A DNA stretch of 64,000 nucleotides from the IMG/VR virus record IMGVR_UViG_3300021424_000003, positions 1 to 64,000 of that record; one strand, 5' to 3'. The notes under the pieces are model-generated. The model was not told the origin of the DNA. It made no database searches and was given only the letters and a program-made list of their open reading frames with translations. The stretch comes from a virus. Below are positions 48,176 to 59,600 of this stretch, in pieces. Position 1 is the first letter of the stretch, and every line of letters starts with the position of its first letter. The position numbers and the translations under genes were made by a program.

Positions 48176-48845
48176 CTGATGCGCTCGGGGAATCGAATTT
48201 GATTTTGATGATTTCAGCAATCAACTCATCGAGTTCCTCATGCGTGGCGCTGGTCTTTGTCGGCTTTGGTTTGCCACCACTGAAGCTTTCCCAGTGGGCA
48301 TTCAGCTTGTTTTTCTGTTCGGAATCTAGGCTCTTTGCAAGTCCCATGAAGTTTTCCCACTTCTGGATTCTCTCGCCTTCTTCTTGCGATACAGGAGAAG
48401 TTGAGGCAGCGATTACCTCCTCGACCTCCATCGCATCTTCGGAACGGGCTAGATAGAGGCCAACACCCATGGTCTGAGCGGCCTTCTTGAGGGCATCAGA
48501 AACAGCGCCCTTCATCTCGTCGCCAAGGTCAACGATGTCGCCCTGCCTGGTTCGCTTTATCTTCTGACCGCCGTAGCCGTCGCGGTGAACTGCACTTACC
48601 GAACCTGACGTATTCGCATGCCAGGTCAATCTGACATGGGCAACGATGTAGTCGGGGTCAATGGAATCACGTTGACAAGAAACAATTTCGAAAGACCATT
48701 GGTCAACGCCGAGAACTTTATTAAGTCTCGCAATCACTTCACTAACAGGAATATATGTAAGTGAAGCACCCCCCTTTTTCAATATGCGCTCCATTTCTGG
48801 GGGGAATGGCTCAGAGAGCATTTGCATGATGTTTGCGCTTGTCAT
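48168..48845 (-). CDS. Rad52-like single-strand annealing protein
   Basis: 225 residues. Features of the Rad52/Sak group: L-T-Y-I-P-V-S-E-V-I-A-R-L-N-K-V-L-G, W-S-F-E-I-V, V-H-R-D-G-Y-G, D-E-M-K-G-A-V-S-D-A-L-K-K-A-A-Q-T-M-G-V-G-L-Y-L-A-R. The A-x-(S/T)-D-A-x-K-(R/K)-A-(A/C)-x-x-x-G-x-G-x-x-L signature is clear. It would anneal single strands during recombination, with the RecB-like nuclease as partner. The C-terminus is an acidic helical tail. Confidence 0.8.
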   Translation of the reverse strand: MTSANIMQMLSEPFPPEMERILKKGGASLTYIPVSEVIARLNKVLGVDQWSFEIVSCQRDSIDPDYIVAHVRLTWHANTSGSVSAVHRDGYGGQKIKRTRQGDIVDLGDEMKGAVSDALKKAAQTMGVGLYLARSEDAMEVEEVIAASTSPVSQEEGERIQKWENFMGLAKSLDSEQKNKLNAHWESFSGGKPKPTKTSATHEELDELIAEIIKIKFDSPSASDE

Positions 48846-49339
48846 TGGTTATCTCCTTTTCTGACGATGATGCTTGTTTTAAGCTGCCCCGTCTCGCAGT
48901 ACATATCGGGATTGATTCCAATATTGTTGAGTTCTTTGACCCGCCAGTAGGAGGGTGCACAGTATGTAAAAATTTGCATTGCAATGTCTTCGGGGGAATT
49001 TAGAATTTCCCCCGTATCCATGTCAACCGACATTTGGGAAAGCCTGTCAACAACGGCACGAGCAAGGTCTTTGTGTTGCCATGCCTTACGCTCGTACGAA
49101 CTCTTCTTCTCAATGAGGGCGTTACCATCAAGTGTGACTACAGACTCCCCGGCCATCATCTCTCCAAACTTTGCCGAAAATGAGTCGTAGATAATGGAGA
49201 GGTCTCTCTTAATGAGGTTAAGAGCAAGCAGGGTATTCCCCACTTCGACAACATCTCCGGACGACTCCAGCAGTTTGGTGAGGTCGGAATCTAGGGATAA
49301 AATAAGTTCCTTGATTTCGTCAATCTTTTCCATAGACAA
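48842..49339 (-). CDS. Unknown protein upstream of the Rad52-like gene
   Basis: 165 residues. The N-terminal 75 residues are helical and acidic; the rest has L-D-G-N-A-L-I-E-K-K-S-S-Y-E-R-K-A-W-Q-H-K-D-L, V-D-R-L-S-Q-M-S-V-D-M-D-T-G-E, and Y-C-A-P-S-Y-W-R-V-K-E-L. A protein with the K-A-W-x-H-x-x-L pattern is often found beside recombination genes in phages of Actinobacteria. ATGA overlap with the Rad52-like gene. Function unknown. Confidence 0.55.
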   Translation of the reverse strand: MSMEKIDEIKELILSLDSDLTKLLESSGDVVEVGNTLLALNLIKRDLSIIYDSFSAKFGEMMAGESVVTLDGNALIEKKSSYERKAWQHKDLARAVVDRLSQMSVDMDTGEILNSPEDIAMQIFTYCAPSYWRVKELNNIGINPDMYCETGQLKTSIIVRKGDNQ

Positions 49340-49397
49340 CGTTTAGTAGCGCTTTCTTGTAGGTAGGTGGGTAGGTATTGCCGGCGATAATTCCGAC

Positions 49398-50726
49398 CTA
49401 GAGGACTATAGCAATCCTTCTTTTAGATGGCAACCCCAATTCGGCAAGATGTGTAAAAGCCCCCACGGCGGAGTCAACCTGGTCATCATGGTCACAGGCC
49501 TCCGGGAAAGAGGAAAGCTCGTCCATCCAGGCGGTAAGCCACGGCCCCCTGATAATTCTCACGTTCCCATTGGCGACGGCTGCGGCAAATGGCCTAGCCC
49601 TGGTTACCTTGTCCCCAGTGGCCCTAGCCCCCATAAAGTCATAGCCAGGAAGCACATATCTGGCATATTGGTCCAGGAGGGCCTTCCCGGAGGAGCCCGG
49701 CTCCTGTTCCATTCTAATTGGGACACTTGGGCCGTCCTCATAGGCGGTCTGGGCTATCAATTGCTCGACTTTTTCGCCCCTCAGGCGCCCCCGCTTGATG
49801 TCCAAAATATAGACAATTCCGTCGGAAAACATCATCAAAGTCCCAACCGTCCAGTCGGGGTCAGGGTTTGAGTGACTCGGCTCGGTGGCTGCAAGGTCCC
49901 AAAATCGCACAATTCTTGCATTTGGGTCATTTTTGGGCACATCCGCCATGTCTATAATTTCCACAGATTCCCGCTCAAAAAGGGTTCCAAGGGTGGTGCT
50001 CCACCAGTCTCCCTCCTCAAGTCTGCGCCTTTCGATGGGGTCAAGGGCGGAAAGTGCCTGACGGTAGGAAACGGCGTCAATTCCTGGGTTATCAGCAAGC
50101 TTGCTGGGTACAAATATTCTGCCATCCTCCATTCCCTCGACAATAAAACGCTGCCTAACCCAGTTGGGGGCAGGGTTTGAGGCGCACCTCATCCTAAGGG
50201 GCACCTGAGAAAGTGGTCCACTAGCAGGGCGACGAAGGCGGGAAAACATGTATCTATAGTCTGCTTCACGGATTTCCGTTACTTCGTCCATGCCTATGAA
50301 TTGGAATTCTGAACCCTTGTATCTCAGGTAGTCGTTTTGATTGTTTAGGTAACCAAAGGAAATTCTTGCCCCCGATGGAAACGTGCCAACAAAGCTGTTG
50401 TTATTCCAGTGGACACCGTCGTAAAGATTTATCCAGCTTTTAAATCTGTCCATTAGGGCGCCGGGGAGAGATAGGTCGGCAAATGTACGCCTAAATAATA
50501 TTGCAGAATAATTCGGTATGTCTACATATTGAAGTGCCGACATCAATAGCGCCGACGACTTACCGCCCCCGGCCGCCCCACCGAATAGTGCTTCGATAGC
50601 ATTGGTGCGGAGAAAAACCTTCTGCGTTGTTGAGGGGTCCTCGGGGCAGAAGGGGGGGACACGCGGCTGAAGATATTCGAGTATCTTGCTCCACTTTTCT
50701 TCCTCTGCACTGCTCATATCTACCAC
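49398..50726 (-). CDS. Terminase large subunit
   Basis: 442 residues. The ATPase has Walker A in G-G-A-A-G-G-G-K-S-S (49-58), an F-R-R-T-F motif at 78-82, and Walker B I-G-M-D-E near 144-148. The nuclease domain begins with V-R-F-W-D-L-A-A-T (D277) and ends with H-D-D-Q-V-D-S, both expected active-site segments of the RNase H-like fold. It pumps DNA through the portal and cuts the concatemer. It is divergently placed from the portal gene. No small subunit was recognised nearby. Confidence 0.9.
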   Translation of the reverse strand: MVDMSSAEEEKWSKILEYLQPRVPPFCPEDPSTTQKVFLRTNAIEALFGGAAGGGKSSALLMSALQYVDIPNYSAILFRRTFADLSLPGALMDRFKSWINLYDGVHWNNNSFVGTFPSGARISFGYLNNQNDYLRYKGSEFQFIGMDEVTEIREADYRYMFSRLRRPASGPLSQVPLRMRCASNPAPNWVRQRFIVEGMEDGRIFVPSKLADNPGIDAVSYRQALSALDPIERRRLEEGDWWSTTLGTLFERESVEIIDMADVPKNDPNARIVRFWDLAATEPSHSNPDPDWTVGTLMMFSDGIVYILDIKRGRLRGEKVEQLIAQTAYEDGPSVPIRMEQEPGSSGKALLDQYARYVLPGYDFMGARATGDKVTRARPFAAAVANGNVRIIRGPWLTAWMDELSSFPEACDHDDQVDSAVGAFTHLAELGLPSKRRIAIVL

Positions 50727-50769
50727 GCCTTAATACTGCAGGCCATCACAATAGGCTAGTGTATAGCAC

Positions 50770-50949
50770 ATGCCAAAACTTATAGAAAAAGTCCGGGCAA
50801 AGACGACTCGGGCATTGTTCGCTTATATTTTCATGCTTTCATTTATACTATTAACCAGTATTGGCGCTGCGTTAATATACCCTCCTGCCGGCTTACTGGT
50901 GGGAGGGACAACGTGTGGTCTTTTTGGCTACCTCCTAGGTCGTGAGTAG
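50770..50949 (+). CDS. Small two-segment membrane protein ahead of the portal
   Basis: 59 residues. A basic N-terminus (M-P-K-L-I-E-K-V-R-A-K-T-T-R) leads into a hydrophobic segment of about 22 residues, a P-P-A-G turn, and a second short hydrophobic segment (L-L-V-G-G-T-T-C-G-L-F-G-Y-L-L). It ends five bases before the portal ATG. A holin-like or membrane-modifying role is possible. There is only a weak ribosome binding site. Confidence 0.5.
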   Translation: MPKLIEKVRAKTTRALFAYIFMLSFILLTSIGAALIYPPAGLLVGGTTCGLFGYLLGRE

Positions 50950-50954
50950 GAAAT

Positions 50955-53057
50955 ATGGCTTGGAATTCTCCGGTAAATAAATCCCTTTCCAATGAGAGTA
51001 ATAAAGAAATAGGCCCAGGAGCACCAGTAGCCAACAATCCCGGACTTGCGGGGAGGGCATATAGGGATTCCTGGGACATTGAAAGGGCATACCGAGAAGG
51101 GATGCAGAAAGTCACGTGGGTGGCTAGATGTATCGACGCAATTGCCGGGAACCAGGCAAGACTCCCAATAATCCTCAGAAAAGATAACTCTCCAGATGGC
51201 GAGATTCTTTCAAAAAGGGCTTCTCAAAACTCCGAGTTAATGGAGATTCTCAATACAAAATCGAACATCGGAGAAAACGCCTTCATCTTCAGATACAGAC
51301 TTTCGGCACAGATACTTCTTGGAACTCGCGGTGCATTTGTGGAGAAGGTGCGAGGAAGGGACGGCGGGATAGTTGGACTGAACCTTCTTCCCGCACAGTC
51401 AACGGCGCCAATACCAGATGCAAAAAAGTTTGTTTCTGGTTATGAGGTGACAATGCCGTATGGACAAAAAGTCATACTGAAAAAAGAGGACGTAACCTGG
51501 ATTAGAAGGCCTCATCCACTCGACCCATACCTGTCCTTAACTCCCCTTGAATCAGCTGGCGTTGCTATAGAGATAGAAAATCTAGCGAAGCTCTACAACA
51601 GAAACTATCTCCTGAACGACGGCAGACCTGGCGGGCTGCTTGTTCTCCGTGGGGAAATAGATGATGACGACAAAGAAGAGCTGCGCAGCAGATTCAGGGG
51701 GAACCTATCGCGTGTTGGATATACATCCGTTATCTCTTCTGATGATGGCGTTGATTATGTAGACACATCCGCAAATCCAAGAGACGCTGCCTACATACAG
51801 ATGAGGCAGTTAACTAAGGAGGAAATTCTTGCATCATTCGGAGTTCCAGAGTCTGTTATTGGAAACGCTTCCGGTAGAACGTTTAGCAATGCTTCGGAAG
51901 AGATTCGTGTCTTTTGGATGGAGACGATGCTTCCCCATTTGGAGATTCTTTCACGGGGTCTAGACGAACTAGACGATAAGAACTACGTCGATTTCGACAC
52001 AAGCGAAGTTCCAATCCTGATGCTCTACAAGCAGGAAAGACATCGCTATTTGATGGATGAATTCCAAAACGGCCTAATCAGCAACAACGAGTACAGAATT
52101 CTTTCCGGAAGAAAAGAAACAGAGTCAGACCTTGCTGATTCGCTATTGCTCAATCCAAACCTGATTCCGATTGCCAATACTAAGAAGAAAATGGAGGATA
52201 AAGCTTCCGCGACCGTCCCTGGTGCTCCAGGTATGCCGGGGATGCCTCCGGGTATGCCGGGGATGCCCCCAGGTATGCCGGGGATGCCTCCGGGTCCAGA
52301 GCAGATGGTGCCAGGTGCCGATGGCCAACCACTTGACCCAAATACTATGGCTGGGGCAATGGCGGAAGTTACGGCGCAGGGTGGCGGGGAGTTGGCACAA
52401 GCGCCGATACCGGGTCTACCCACTCCCCCGCAGCCAGAAGCAATGCCAGCAGGAATGTCAACGGGAATGGCACCAGTTCCATCGGGAGCAGCCTCAATCG
52501 ATAATGCGGATATTCAGACCAAATCAGAGCAAGAAGTTGAGGTGCAGAGATGGGAAGAGATTCTCTATCGGAGCATAGAGAGGGTTCTTGAAAGACAGCA
52601 GCGCGTTGTTCTCGAGAAGTCGAGCGGTGCAAAGGCCAAAAAAGCACTTGTGGCCGGAACTATCGATATTCCATCAATACTTCACTCCGAGACATGGGAT
52701 AGACAATTTGAGGACGACATCAAGCCGGTCATAACAGCAATAATCAAGGAATCTCAGGCAGCATCGGGTGTGAAGATTTCTAGGAAATCCTCCAAAAATC
52801 ATTTAATTGAATCTGATGTTTCTGTTCAGGTTGAGTCTCAGATGGAGAGAATCAAGTCGATTAACTCCGAAATGACATCAGAAATAACAAATATCATGCT
52901 TGCCTCTCTTTCAGTTATCGGTGAAGAGCAGAGAGTGAGCACATTTAGGTCGAATATCGTCTCGCTGTACACCAATTTGCTTGGGAAAAGACTCCCAGAG
53001 ATTGCCGAGGACGAAACTCGTAGGGCCTGGCTATTCGGCCAACACTTAACTAGATAA
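50955..53057 (+). CDS. Portal protein (HK97 family) with collagen-like PGM repeats
   Basis: 700 residues, longer than the usual 400-500. The core has W-V-A-R-C-I-D-A-I-A, a central G-G-L-L-V-L-R-G-E, Y-I-Q-M-R-Q-L-T-K-E-E-I-L-A-S-F-G-V-P-E-S-V-I-G, typical of HK97-type portals. Residues about 422-455 contain a P-G-M-P-G-M-P tract, five G-M-P repeats in a collagen-like pattern, followed by a Pro-rich linker and a helical C-terminus of 180 residues. The extra tail may reach into the capsid. It lies just upstream of the protease-containing frame. Confidence 0.85.
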   Translation: MAWNSPVNKSLSNESNKEIGPGAPVANNPGLAGRAYRDSWDIERAYREGMQKVTWVARCIDAIAGNQARLPIILRKDNSPDGEILSKRASQNSELMEILNTKSNIGENAFIFRYRLSAQILLGTRGAFVEKVRGRDGGIVGLNLLPAQSTAPIPDAKKFVSGYEVTMPYGQKVILKKEDVTWIRRPHPLDPYLSLTPLESAGVAIEIENLAKLYNRNYLLNDGRPGGLLVLRGEIDDDDKEELRSRFRGNLSRVGYTSVISSDDGVDYVDTSANPRDAAYIQMRQLTKEEILASFGVPESVIGNASGRTFSNASEEIRVFWMETMLPHLEILSRGLDELDDKNYVDFDTSEVPILMLYKQERHRYLMDEFQNGLISNNEYRILSGRKETESDLADSLLLNPNLIPIANTKKKMEDKASATVPGAPGMPGMPPGMPGMPPGMPGMPPGPEQMVPGADGQPLDPNTMAGAMAEVTAQGGGELAQAPIPGLPTPPQPEAMPAGMSTGMAPVPSGAASIDNADIQTKSEQEVEVQRWEEILYRSIERVLERQQRVVLEKSSGAKAKKALVAGTIDIPSILHSETWDRQFEDDIKPVITAIIKESQAASGVKISRKSSKNHLIESDVSVQVESQMERIKSINSEMTSEITNIMLASLSVIGEEQRVSTFRSNIVSLYTNLLGKRLPEIAEDETRRAWLFGQHLTR

Positions 53058-53082
53058 TTTTTAGTAAATAGTTTACTAAAAA
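53058..53082. terminator. Perfect hairpin after the portal gene
   Basis: Two 11-base arms (TTTTTAGTAAA and TTTACTAAAAA) with a TAG loop start one base after the portal stop. T-runs at one edge and A-runs at the other fit a bidirectional intrinsic terminator, although the stem is AT-rich. It would separate the portal transcript from the giant frame. Confidence 0.5.
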
Positions 53083-53157
53083 CACTGCAAAAACACCGAA
53101 ACTTTCAATGAGCACGAGCTTTCGTCGTTTATTATCTTTCTTTGACAAAGGAGTCTC

Positions 53158-53697
53158 ATGTCAAAATCCTTCGTGAATCCTGAAATTCAGTACAAAGCTG
53201 CCACTCAGGGTGCAATAAACCTAGACGAAGCCAGGGGCATAGTCGAGTGTTTCGTGGCAGGAATTGGCAACAAGGACTCCGTTGGCGATGTTTGCGCCCC
53301 TGGGGCATTCGCCAAAAGCCTATTGCGCCGGAAACCAAGAGTTGTGTGGGGCCATAACTGGAACGACCCAATCGGCAAGGTTCTAGAAATTTACGAAGTT
53401 CCAGCAAACGACCCAAGACTTCCGAGCAAGATGAGAGCAGCGGGTATTGGTGGGCTCTACGCAAAAGTTCAATTCAACCTAATGTCAGAAAAAGGCAAGG
53501 AAGCATTTGCGAGTGTTGCATTCTTTGGCGAAGAGCAGGAATGGTCAATTGGGTATAAGACAATCAACGCAAAATTTGACCAGCAGATGCAGGCGAATGT
53601 TCTATTTGAGGTAGAGCTTTACGAGGTGAGCCCTGTTCTTCACGGTGCAAATCAATTGACTGGAACAATATCTGTTAAGTCGGATGAAAATAATGCC
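53158..53697 (+). other. Prohead protease domain of the polyprotein (HK97 gp4-like)
   Basis: Residues 1-180. It has G-I-V-E-C-F-V-A-G-I-G-N-K-D-S-V-G-D-V-C-A-P-G-A-F, the G-A-F helix start typical of the family, then V-V-W-G-H66-N-W, and E-W-S130-I-G-Y, followed by L-Y-E-V-S-P-V-L-H-G-A. H66 and S130 match the catalytic His and Ser of HK97-type proteases. The enzyme cuts scaffold and other head proteins after assembly. Here it is continuous with the rest of the polyprotein. Confidence 0.85.
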
Positions 53698-56600
53698 ACC
53701 GCAGTGATGGAAAGGGCTGTTAGTTCCATCGCGAATGCCGATAGTGAAAATTCTCCGGAACTAAAAGAGGTTCTATACGCACTCAGAAATATTGCTTCCA
53801 TGATTTCCGATAACGAGAAGCATGAGTATGGAATGCCCTCAGTAATGCCTTCAGCAAATAGACAACCTATTCCATCAATGCCAAGCCCTGCTCCGTCCAC
53901 GGCGCCGAGGTCAGTAGTCAAGCCAACAAGACCATCTATCCCTGAAAACCCCATGGTAGTTGCTCTTCGCCGTGAGCTGGTCGCAAGAACTGGGTCGAAC
54001 ATAATTGTCCGCTCTGCTGGAGACAATGTTGTTGTATTTGACCGAATTATGAGCGACGGTTCGTCTTGCACGTACAGACTTGCGTATCACTATGCAGATG
54101 GTGAATTCATGTTTGGTAAGCCAGAGAAGGTCAACGCGCAGACCGTTTACACTCCCGAGACTCCTGGGGCACCAGGAGATGCATACTGGGGAGACGATTA
54201 CTCAGAAACACCAAAGTCATTGCAATCTGGTGATTTTTGGAGTGCCGGTTTTTATAGCGAGCTGACCTCGCAGCCAGACACAAGCAATGCCCTCATGGAG
54301 GTGATAGAGAGTCTTCAACATCTAATCAATGAAAAATCGGAATACGTAATACCAGTAGAGCCGGCAGAGGCTTTTGAGTTAAGGCAAATGATTGACCCAG
54401 TTCTCGAGTATTACAACGCTGACGCCAGAGTAACCGAGGAGGGGATTGTAGTTAAGTCAGCACACAATCCAGAGCTAATTGAAGCTCTTGATGTCGCGAC
54501 TAAGTCCGTGCTGGGAAAAATCCGAAGGGGCATTGGCGCTGGAAGGCGTCTTGATGCTCCAAACATTGGTGGCGGTAAAGGTCGTAGCAGAGCAGCGCGA
54601 GCAATTGGCGCAGCAACTGGCGGTGTAGCTGGAAATCTAGACCCTTCAAAAATATCTCTCAACGACCCGGACGGAGACGGGTGGGCCAGAGAGGGTTCAA
54701 GAAATCCTGTTTGGGTTGGGTTTAAAAAAGCAGTAGAAAAAATTGCGGGCAGCGTTGGCCGGAAGAAGAAGCCATCAAAAGACAAGCAAAGGGCCCGCTC
54801 TGCTGTTAATGCAGATAAACCCGGTCCGCCGAGAGTAAGGTCCGGAGCGCCGTGGGATGCTCCATTAACTCCTGCTCCGCCTCGTCCTAGCAGAGTGACG
54901 CTTACAGATGATGCTGGAGCAAGACTAAGAGAACTCGGCAAAGAAAGAGCCAGAGAGCTTGGCTTTGACAGAAACATTGACCCCGTCCTTCCAAGACCGC
55001 GCAAGAAACTTACAAACCAAGTATCCGCTGCCCCACGCCCTGGAGAGGGCAGAAGTAGGGCATCGGGCGAATCAATTGCGAATGCAATACGTCGCTCAAA
55101 GAGCGCACCAAACCCTGTCCTTGGCCAGGAAATGGCAAATGATGTAGCTAAGTTCGGCTACCCGGAAGAGATGTCAACGGATGACCTAGTGAGAACGGTC
55201 GGCAAATTTAGAGGAGAAATAGCCAAGGCTAGAGAGAATCTAGAAAAGATTCAGGCAGATAGAGACTCTGGCAAAAAAGTATCTTCTTCAGAAATCGGAA
55301 AAGCTAGACAAAGTGTCGACTCCCTCCGTCAGAGAGCGTCTGTTTACTCATCCGAAATATCAAAGCGCGACAAAATAAAAGGTTCCGACAGATTCTCTTC
55401 AGGAAAAGCCATTACCCCAGAAGACAGACGCAAAAGAAGACATGCTCCGCTGGGTACAACTGGAGAATTTGACCTTCCAGACGAAGTTGCCACAAGAAAT
55501 AAGCACGAAGAGTTTGTAGCAGAATTTAGAAAAAACAACGGATTTTGGCTGGATATCCCAAGAGAGGGAACCGTCGCTTCAATGAATACGTCGGAGGAGT
55601 GGCAGAGGGCTAGAGAAATAGCAACAAACGTCGGGATTCTTGAGTGGCAGGAAAATGAAAGAAATAGAAGGCCGAAGGGTTTTAGCGAAAAAGCGCGTTC
55701 GTCCATGGACTACCTAACATGGTTCGGTGGATATACAAAGCGCCTTGGTGACTATCTCGATAGGGAAGAGTCCAGTGAAAATGTAACCGATGACGAACTT
55801 GCTGGTGCAAGGGCGGCAGTACTAGATGCATTGGCATTCAGAATGGCAACGCCAACTGGTCCAGAAAGCCAAAATACGCTTGCGGCAATGCTCGCAGACG
55901 CCGGATTCGGTCCAAATGGAAAACACGAAAAAGCATTCGGTGGGCGCAAGAAATCCAGCGTTGTTGGATTCTCTTCTGGTCGCGGAAACAGAGTAGACAC
56001 TCGAGTGCTAGACCAACTTATGAACGATGGTAAAGAGGTCAGCGACGATGACGTGAAGGCAATACTTATGCCTAACGCCGGCATATTGATGCATCCAGAA
56101 TATAACGACAGAACCGGCGAGGTATCTCTTGGCTGGAAGAACGTCCTAGAATCCTCATTAGAGGACAGGAGTTTCAATAGGGGTTCCCAGAGGGCGATGA
56201 TTCGCCTTGACGATGAGGGTTATCAAAAATTTACAGAGGCACTAGAAGCAGCAAATGGAGAGCTGACCCCATCGGACGGCCTGCCATCTAGCTCAAGAAG
56301 CGTAAGGGACAGGGAATACCCATATTCATGGGGCAAGTCTCGAATGGGGGCTTTTTCATCTGGGCGCAAGTATCCACCAGAAATAGAAGACGAGCTTGTA
56401 TTCGATTCCGAACTGGGCGGCAATAGAGCAGCAGACAGAATCAATACCGAAAATGTCGACATGGAGATAGTTCCATCTTCCGATATTGGCCTTGATGGTC
56501 CAGATGATGGAGCATGGACTGTTGTCGGCATGTACAGGGGAGAAGACTATGGCTCCGTCGACTACATCTATGAACTAGATACTTTTGATTCGGTAGAAGA

Positions 56601-59600
56601 AGCAAGACGCTTCATAGAGACATTTGACAGATTGATAGATGAGGAAATTAGACCTGGCGACCCAGATTTCTTCCTCGATATAGATAACTACAACAAAGAC
56701 AACAAAATATCCCTGGATGATGACCTTGACTCCGCTATATCTAAGGCTGTTCAGTCAAGAAAAGATAGAGAGAACGACCCATACGACTATGGCAGTCTCC
56801 TGTCATCAGTTCTTTCCGACAGGTCATTAAACCTTTTTGGTGATGGAGAATCAAGATTCTCTTCCGGAAGAAACAAAGCAGAAAGACGCCAATCTGTCAA
56901 GAGAGTCATGGCAGAAGATATGGCCGATAGAGAGGTCAATCTAGGAATACTTTCTCGCCGCATGAAGGGTGAAACCCTGGACGAAGTAGGTAGAGCATAC
57001 GGAATAGACAGGGGAACAGTCCGCCAAATGGAGATGCGCGAGATGAAGCGTCTCAGGGATGGAGCAACACCAAGCGAAATACTTGCCTACAGAATGACAG
57101 GCCTCACACTCGACGATATGGGCAGAATGCTCGGCATGTCCCGTGAAGAGGTTAGAAGAATCGAGTCTAGAGAAATAGCACGGATGAGACTCGGCGGTCG
57201 CGACGGAAGCGACGCGATATTCGAGGGTCGTAAAGCTGGTCTAAGCCGCAATTCAATCAAAAAGCTAACTGGCATGTCTATGGATGACATAGCGACTAAG
57301 GAAAGAAAAGGATTTGAGAGGGCCGTAACACGAGAAGATGTCTCTCATCAGATATTTGACAAATACGTAACTAGATTCGGCGAAGACGAACTAACTGATG
57401 CGGAACTTGCGGAGGAGCTAGGGGTTAGCGAAAGAATTGTTTCCGAAGTTCGCGCGGGGGCAAAGAAAGACATACTCGATGCCCGTCGTGGCATGGACGA
57501 ACACTACAGCAGCCTTCCGGAGCCAACCGACGAAGAGCTTCAGGAGATGGCAGACTACTATGCAAATGATTTTGCTAGAGAGCAGGGTTTTGGCTCCTAT
57601 GCGGAGTATAAGGATTATGTTTCCAGTGTCGGCAGGGAAGACGATGGAGAGAGGCTGTCTTCTGGAGCAGGTAAGCGCGACCTTACATTTAGTCAAAAAG
57701 TTGGTCAAAGAGTATTTGAGGAAGCAGAAAAGATAGCCAAAGAAGACAATAGGGACATTTTCGACACCCTGGATTCGCTCGTCTTTGATAAGCGCATGGA
57801 TTCAACGAATCGTAGAAAAGATTTCGATGTAGCAGAGATGTATTCTCACATTAATTCCCTTCTTTTCCCAGAGGGTGCTAGAGAAAGCAGGAAGCGCAGA
57901 CTCTGGAGAAGAGAAAGACTCTCCTCTGGCAGAACCGGTAGAGGTCGGAAGAATCGGCGACAGGGCAAATCAAATCAGGGAGCATGGTCAGAAGAGGACC
58001 TTCAGAGATTCCGCGATAGAAATGTTCTACGCGCCAAAACTCGTCCCGGAAAGCGCAAGGATGGCCCATCAGCGGAAGAATTCTCTTCTGGACGCAAGAG
58101 AATAGATACGGCCGGTAGTTCAGCGCTGACTGGAGCATTCTACGATGCCGACAACAAAAGGCTTGTTGTCGGATTCAACAAGGGTGGGGTATATGCCTAT
58201 GACGGCGTAACCCCAGAAGACATAGAAGAGATGCACAATGCCGAAAGCAAAGGTGCAGCTATGGCTTCTATCAAGAAGAAGTACAAAGGCGTAAGACTTT
58301 CAGAAGCGGACGACAGCTTTAAGGCCACCAAACAGGGTGACGAATGGGTTGTAAATCCAGATAACGAAACGACTTACTCAATATCCGAAGACGGTGGAGA
58401 GTTCTTTGTTCTGAGAACTTCTGGAAGCTACGCACGCGATGGCGGCCAGTCTGGAGATGAGTACTACCATCCAGAGTCGTTTAAGAATATGGACTCCGCG
58501 ATGAAGTGGGTCGAGCAGGACTTCCTGCCATCAATAACTCCAGAACCGTGGGACGAAGATGACTACGATGTAGACAGGCTTTCATCTGGTGGGCCAGCTC
58601 GCGCCGCAGCCCAGATGCAATTTGATACTCGTAGAAGTAGAAAAGCGACAGAAATGACATACGACCCGCAAGACGGTCGTGTTGGAATAACTTATAACGA
58701 TGGAAAGCAGAGATTCTTCTCCGAGGTGCCTTACGAGGTTGCTAGGGCGGCAGGCAATCCATCAAAAGATATAGACAACTTCATTGATGACCTAGAGCGC
58801 GGGAAAGTGGGCAAGGAGGGCGGAAGATTTAGTTCCGGTGCAAGCTCGGTGCCTCGCACTGACTTTGATTACTCCTATCAGAAGTTCCCACCGACAGAAG
58901 AGCAGGCAGTCATTGCGGATGCGGTGGCGACTGGCGAGAACGTAATTGTAAGAGCATTCGCCGGCACTGGCAAAACTTCTACTCTTGTAATGATTGCTGA
59001 GAGACTGAAGCGTCAGGACCCAAAGAAGAAAATCGTCTACATGGCGTTCAACAAGGACATCCAGCTTGAGGCTGAGGGAAAGTTCCCTGGTAATACAGAG
59101 TCACGAACAGGCGACTCCATATCGTGGAACTGGGTCAAGCAGACAATGGGCGAAGCCTTCACGGACAGAATGAAGGGCAACCCACCAGAAAGAGTGAAGT
59201 CAAAGGGAACAAGAAACAAGGATATATCTATTCATTTCAAGATTAAACAAATGGAGCATCCGGACGGGCTAAAAGATGAGAAAACCGGAAACCCCATAGT
59301 CCTTGATGCTGTTGATGTTACAAAGCTTGTAAGAGAAGCGGTTAAAGAATTCCTTATTTCGGAAGACGATGAGATAGGCACACAGCACTTTAAGAAAATA
59401 CAGAATGTTCCACCAGCTCTTTTGGGACATGCCAAAGCTATATGGGATGACATGAACGACCCTGATGGCGTGATGAAATTGGATAACTCCGTATTCACCA
59501 AGATGTGGGCACTATCTAGGCCTCAGCTCAGTGACGGTGTCGGTCTATTCAAAGGAAAGCCATCAGTAATATTCTTTGACGAAGCTCAGGACATAAACCC

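Noticed and set aside
52219-52300. Tandem repeat suspected as a CRISPR or minisatellite
   Set aside because: The repeats code for P-G-M units within the portal frame and have no spacers.
52608-52640. K-S-S-G in the portal C-terminus as a further protease site
   Set aside because: It lacks the hydrophobic residue (F, L or M) before S-S-G that all polyprotein sites have.
54411-55004. Long minus-strand frames opposite the giant frame (also at 59670-60320, 61380-61931, 55344-56177)
   Set aside because: They lie fully antisense to a frame with clear protein domains, and their composition (Ser, Leu, Pro rich) is what the reverse of this codon use produces. No ribosome binding sites or motifs.
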